Source: an uncultured Planctomycetaceae bacterium (GTDB lineage Bacteria; Planctomycetota; Planctomycetia; Pirellulales; Pirellulaceae). From it: a stretch of DNA of 18,816 nt. Made by a program: the position numbers and the translations under genes. Location: assembly GCA_903927685.1 (NCBI GenBank), contig CAIYOB010000369.1:1-18816 (forward strand). The letters run 5' to 3'. The notes under the pieces were generated by a model. It ran no database searches. It had not been told where the DNA came from and saw nothing but the letters and a program-made list of their open reading frames with translations. This document shows, piece after piece, positions 16,461-18,816 of this stretch. The first letter of the stretch is position 1. Each line of letters opens with the position of its first letter.

Positions 16461-16850
16461 TGACTCAGGACCTGCCGCCACCCACCGCCACGCTTCGCGG
16501 ATGATCTTCCAACATGAATTCGCCCGGAGCTTGCGCCCCGAAGTTACAACTTCGGGCTTTGGGACAACAAACCGGCCTCTTTCCTTGAGAGCCCGAATGA
16601 ATGCCGCCTCTTCTGCAGCATAGTATCGTTCGCAGAATCCACCAATGGCATCAAACGCCGCGCGCGAGCAGAACAGGAAACAACCGCCAACCAGCATCCG
16701 ACGTCGAGCTAGAAAGACAGCGATTGGGTACATGATGCGCGCCCAAATCGGCAGAGTTCCGTCAAAACGGAATACGCAATCGCCTCCGACGGAACCCGTC
16801 CGAATTTCACAGACGGCGGCAAGAACCGCATCGGGGGTGCAATGGCACGA
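16461..16850 (-). pseudogene. Glycosyltransferase family 2 fragment, truncated at both ends
   Basis: A minus-strand frame open from 16886 to 16248 contains about 125 residues resembling the second half of a small GT2-type glycosyltransferase: TPDAVLAAVCEIRTGSVGG, CVFRFDGTLPIWARIMYPIA, RRRMLVGGCFLFCSRAAFDA, IGGFCERYYAAEEAAFIRAL and RGRFVVPKPEVVTSGRKLR, ending WRWVAAGPES. The sugar-nucleotide-binding N-terminal half is absent, and no continuation was found to the right in any frame. At the C-terminal end the frame runs into the 29-bp palindromic repeat (HGWQSGPTDG is repeat-encoded). Residual coding frame without frameshifts suggests a fairly recent loss, unlike the more decayed transposase beside it. 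It is very unlikely to be functional. Confidence 0.75.
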
Positions 16851-16915
16851 CGGGGATAACGAGGCGCCGGCCCTAACGCAATCCATCGGTAACCGACCCT
16901 AATCGCCGCTCTCGT

Positions 16916-17278
16916 TCATCCCTTGGGTTCGGCAGTCTTCAACACGGCAGCGGCGAGATCTGCGAACGAATCGTACCGCAACATGGCCTCCTCATCGGAC
17001 ATGCCGATGTACGGGACGTAGTACACTCGACCCGTTCCAGAAGACAGGTCGAAACACAGCATCTCACCGCCACCGTTCGATCCGAAGGGAAACCAGCGAG
17101 GACTCAGGTATTGTGCCATCTCGTAGGCGTCGTAGCGTTCTTGAATCGTGCCTCGATCCCACAAGACTACATACCCGAGTTCGTCGCCAAGGTCGCCCTC
17201 CCATCCGCCGTGATTCTCGATGAATGACACGTACGACGGGGGTAGCTGGGCTCGTCGCTGGGTGTAAAGGTCTGCCAT
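16916..17278 (-). CDS. SUKH (SMI1/KNR4)-family protein
   Basis: This 120-residue cytoplasmic protein has the SUKH pattern: LPPSYVSFIENHGGWEG at residues 12-28, a central YVVLWDRGTIQERYDAYEM, then WFPFGSNGGGEMLCFDLSSG at 62-81 and a C-terminal SFADLAAAVL. The family includes immunity proteins of contact-dependent toxin systems as well as general interaction modules. The N-terminal helix region is shorter than usual. The ATG at 17278 has a strong GGAGGGAA site eight bases upstream; an upstream ATG at 17371 in the same frame would add a low-complexity leader that overlaps the preceding gene. It starts 32 bp after the putative antitoxin, as third gene of a minus-strand cassette. Confidence 0.8.
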   Translation of the reverse strand: MADLYTQRRAQLPPSYVSFIENHGGWEGDLGDELGYVVLWDRGTIQERYDAYEMAQYLSPRWFPFGSNGGGEMLCFDLSSGTGRVYYVPYIGMSDEEAMLRYDSFADLAAAVLKTAEPKG

Positions 17279-17310
17279 CGGCCGATTCCCTCCGCCGCCG
17301 AACGACCGCG

Positions 17311-17526
17311 TCACCGGGCCGCGCCGGACGACGCTTCCATTTTCGCGGACCGGATCGCGGTTCCGGTGCACGCGATTGTTCGCTGCTTGCAGGGAGCAAT
17401 CGGCCGGCCCGATGCTTCCAGTCGCTTCTGCGCATCACGTAGGTAGGCAGCCGTATCGCCGCCGTAGTTCGCTAGGATTTTTCGACGAGCCGCATGAAGC
17501 TCATCTAGGATCGGGTTGCGGGTCAT
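17311..17526 (-). CDS. Small putative antitoxin partner of the PIN protein
   Basis: This 71-residue protein begins TRNPILDELHAARRKILANYGGDTAAYLRDAQKRLEASGR and has a basic, polar tail. The N-terminal pattern NPILDELHAxR with a following LRxxQ helix is, from memory, a recurrent short protein encoded next to PIN-domain genes in planctomycetes and cyanobacteria. It overlaps the end of the PIN gene by 26 bp in another frame, which implies translational coupling. The ATG at 17526 is chosen because it matches the usual N-terminus; upstream starts at 17532 and 17541 are possible. The antitoxin role is inferred from context, and no DNA-binding motif is obvious. Confidence 0.7.
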   Translation of the reverse strand: MTRNPILDELHAARRKILANYGGDTAAYLRDAQKRLEASGRPIAPCKQRTIACTGTAIRSAKMEASSGAAR

Positions 17527-18001
17527 CTTCATCACCCCCAAGGAATTCGAGCGGCGTGCAAATCACCATTCCAGAGAGCCCAAGCTCGTCCAGTAATCGA
17601 TAAATGCGCGGAAGCTCACGGGCGTTCGCAATGTGCTTACAATTCAGTGTCAGCAAGTATTGTACACCCGCCAGGGCCGAAACGGCAACGTGCAAGGCGT
17701 CGACGCGCGCGGAAGGCGGCATCATTGAGCGACGGACGATTTCGTCGGCCACCACATCCGCGTCAGGGTTCACCGGCAAAACTGGGATACCGCGAAGCAT
17801 CTCCAAACGTCGGATTGCCGCATCGGGATCACCCATTGCCGCCTCGTCGATGACCACCTGCGAGGTGACCACTTCGTAAAGCGGCCGCTGTTCGTTCATC
17901 CAGCGTTTCGCTTGATCTTGCAGAGCCGCAACGGCCGGAACCAAACTTGGCCAGGCGGTGGCATGGCTTACGATCGACGTTTCGAGGTAGACAGTGTCCA
18001 T
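17501..18001 (-). CDS. PIN-domain protein (VapC-like toxin)
   Basis: This 166-residue PIN-fold ribonuclease candidate starts MDTVYLETSIVSHATA, the usual first strand, with E7 in place of the common Asp. The acidic positions expected for metal binding follow: D52/E53 in VVIDEAAMGD, D101 in RVDALHVAVSAL, and N120 in YLLTLNCKHIANA, where many PIN proteins have Asp. VapC-type proteins cleave RNA and are neutralised by a cognate antitoxin. A GGAG site lies about ten bases before the ATG. The gene is first in a minus-strand cassette, overlapping the small putative antitoxin downstream, so toxin precedes antitoxin, the reverse of the usual VapBC order. Confidence 0.85.
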   Translation of the reverse strand: MDTVYLETSIVSHATAWPSLVPAVAALQDQAKRWMNEQRPLYEVVTSQVVIDEAAMGDPDAAIRRLEMLRGIPVLPVNPDADVVADEIVRRSMMPPSARVDALHVAVSALAGVQYLLTLNCKHIANARELPRIYRLLDELGLSGMVICTPLEFLGGDEDDPQPDPR

Positions 18002-18251
18002 CGGGGGCTACTCCGAGGCAGCGAACGACACGATTCAGCCGGTGGCGGCCGAAAATGCCTGCCATCGGGACCGACCCGATCCGCCGCTCGGTTGCAATCG
18101 ATGGTTCTCTCGATCTCGAAGCTGCAAGCGGCTGGGCATTCAGATCCGCTTGCACCGCAGCATTGTACAAGATGAAGAGGAGCCGCGCAACAGTAGGCGA
18201 CCCAAGATTCCTGCATCTCGAATTGAGTGACGTCGGGGCGGGCTGGACTGT

Positions 18252-18277
18252 GTCGCATTCTACGTGTGCCATGCGAC
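18252..18277. repeat. Small inverted repeat downstream of the membrane protein gene
   Basis: GTCGCAT at 18252-18258 and ATGCGAC at 18271-18277 pair perfectly around a 12-base loop. It sits in the 295-bp gap upstream of the PIN gene and just past the 3' end of the small membrane protein, so it could be a weak terminator or an operator for the cassette. The rest of 18002-18296 shows no convincing gene. Confidence 0.4.
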
Positions 18278-18296
18278 GTGACCATGCCGCCGACGA

Positions 18297-18578
18297 TCAC
18301 AATGAAGGACGAAACGAATTCACGAACGACACAAGACAAGAAATCGCGATCAGTGAAGACGCCACCGAAAAAACACACGCGGCGCACTCCGACCGGAATG
18401 CCTTGTATCCCAAGAAGGACGAAACTGGGATCAGAGGCAACTGAAGCACGACTAGGGTTAGCCATGCGTAATCATGGATGGGACGTTGCGACAGTGCGAG
18501 GGAAAGCACTCCAAGCTGCATTGACAATGCCAATGTCGCAAGAAGAAGGCTGCCTAGATGCGAGACGTTATTACTCAT
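18297..18578 (-). CDS. Small hypothetical membrane protein
   Basis: I do not recognise this protein. From the ATG at 18578 it has 93 residues and three hydrophobic segments: LGSLLLATLALSMQLGVLSL, YAWLTLVVLQLPLIPVSSFL, and CVFSVASSLIAISCLVSFV, separated by short polar loops. Three evenly spaced segments in such a short frame are hard to get by chance, and no competing plus-strand gene is convincing. No clear ribosome binding site precedes this start or the in-frame ATG at 18632, so the start is uncertain. It reads in the same direction as the PIN cassette. The remaining sequence to 18816 holds nothing I can support. Confidence 0.5.
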   Translation of the reverse strand: MSNNVSHLGSLLLATLALSMQLGVLSLALSQRPIHDYAWLTLVVLQLPLIPVSSFLGYKAFRSECAACVFSVASSLIAISCLVSFVNSFRPSL

Positions 18579-18816
18579 GGTTGTGGGCACGGACCCAGCG
18601 GGGCTCGCTTGGAATACAGCACCGACCGCCATCGACGGGACATCGCCGTTGCCAACGTCGAACTTGAAGCCTTCGACCGAGCAACATCTGCCAGAGAGAA
18701 CGTTCCGGATCGGCCGGTCGTACTCGACTCGGCTGCATCCGATAGTTCGGAGTTATTCTCTGACAGGGCCAAACGTCGGCATCGGTCCAGACCAGATCAA
18801 GCTCAGTATTAGCAAC

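Noticed and set aside
16537..16556. A perfect 9-bp inverted repeat with a two-base loop (CCCGAAGTT / AACTTCGGG)
   Set aside because: It coincides with the conserved PEVVTSG coding motif of the glycosyltransferase fragment, so the palindrome is best explained by coding sequence.
18227..18667. A 146-codon plus-strand open frame near the right edge
   Set aside because: It is Arg/Thr/Lys-rich without a domain or ribosome binding site, and overlaps the better minus-strand membrane protein candidate.

Overview
The window reads as a GC-rich planctomycete chromosome segment, most likely of the Pirellulales type. The evidence is the gene content: a DUF1559 pseudopilin-like protein, twin-arginine Gfo/Idh/MocA oxidoreductases, a secreted HEAT-repeat protein with a C-terminal sugar-binding-like domain, a fused MFS/spermidine-synthase-like membrane protein and an ISKra4-type transposase relic. 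Short dispersed intergenic repeats of several kinds fit the same picture. This assignment is an inference from family content; no rRNA or other marker is present. No tRNA, rRNA or CRISPR array was seen.

Layout. Positions 1-251 (minus) hold the N-terminus of an exported Gfo/Idh/MocA oxidoreductase that runs off the left edge. A spacer with two identical 32-bp repeats follows, then a hypothetical membrane-anchored protein (562-1296). Next is a sugar block on the plus strand: L-rhamnose isomerase (1547-2815), an L-rhamnose/H+ symporter (2938-4143) and glucose-1-phosphate adenylyltransferase glgC (4217-5509). A long imperfect inverted repeat separates glgC from a convergent STAS-domain gene (5656-6018, minus). 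A fused MFS/spermidine synthase (6102-8267) is divergent from it, followed by a DUF1559 prepilin-like gene (8401-9282). A small minus-strand gene at 9302-9558 appears to be broken by a one-base deletion.

Positions 9683-15766 form a plus-strand metabolic and envelope block: a cytoplasmic Gfo/Idh oxidoreductase and a URO-D-superfamily protein in apparent operon, then a Tat-exported Gfo/Idh oxidoreductase and a secreted HEAT-repeat protein, also possibly co-transcribed. The substrates cannot be read from sequence.

Positions 15767-16915 are a genomic graveyard. They hold an ISKra4 transposase tail decayed into three reading frames, a 15-bp tandem repeat, a near-perfect 29-bp inverted repeat, and a glycosyltransferase fragment whose C-terminal end runs directly into that repeat. 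The right end (16916-18816) looks less GC-rich and has accessory character: on the minus strand a PIN-domain toxin, an overlapping small putative antitoxin in reversed order, and a SUKH (SMI1/KNR4) protein form a compact three-gene cassette. Upstream of it lies a small predicted three-helix membrane protein.

The best candidates for something under-described are the PIN/antitoxin/SUKH cassette, the Gfo/Idh plus URO-D module, and the palindromic repeat abutting the glycosyltransferase fragment. Nothing in the window is clearly a wholly new system.
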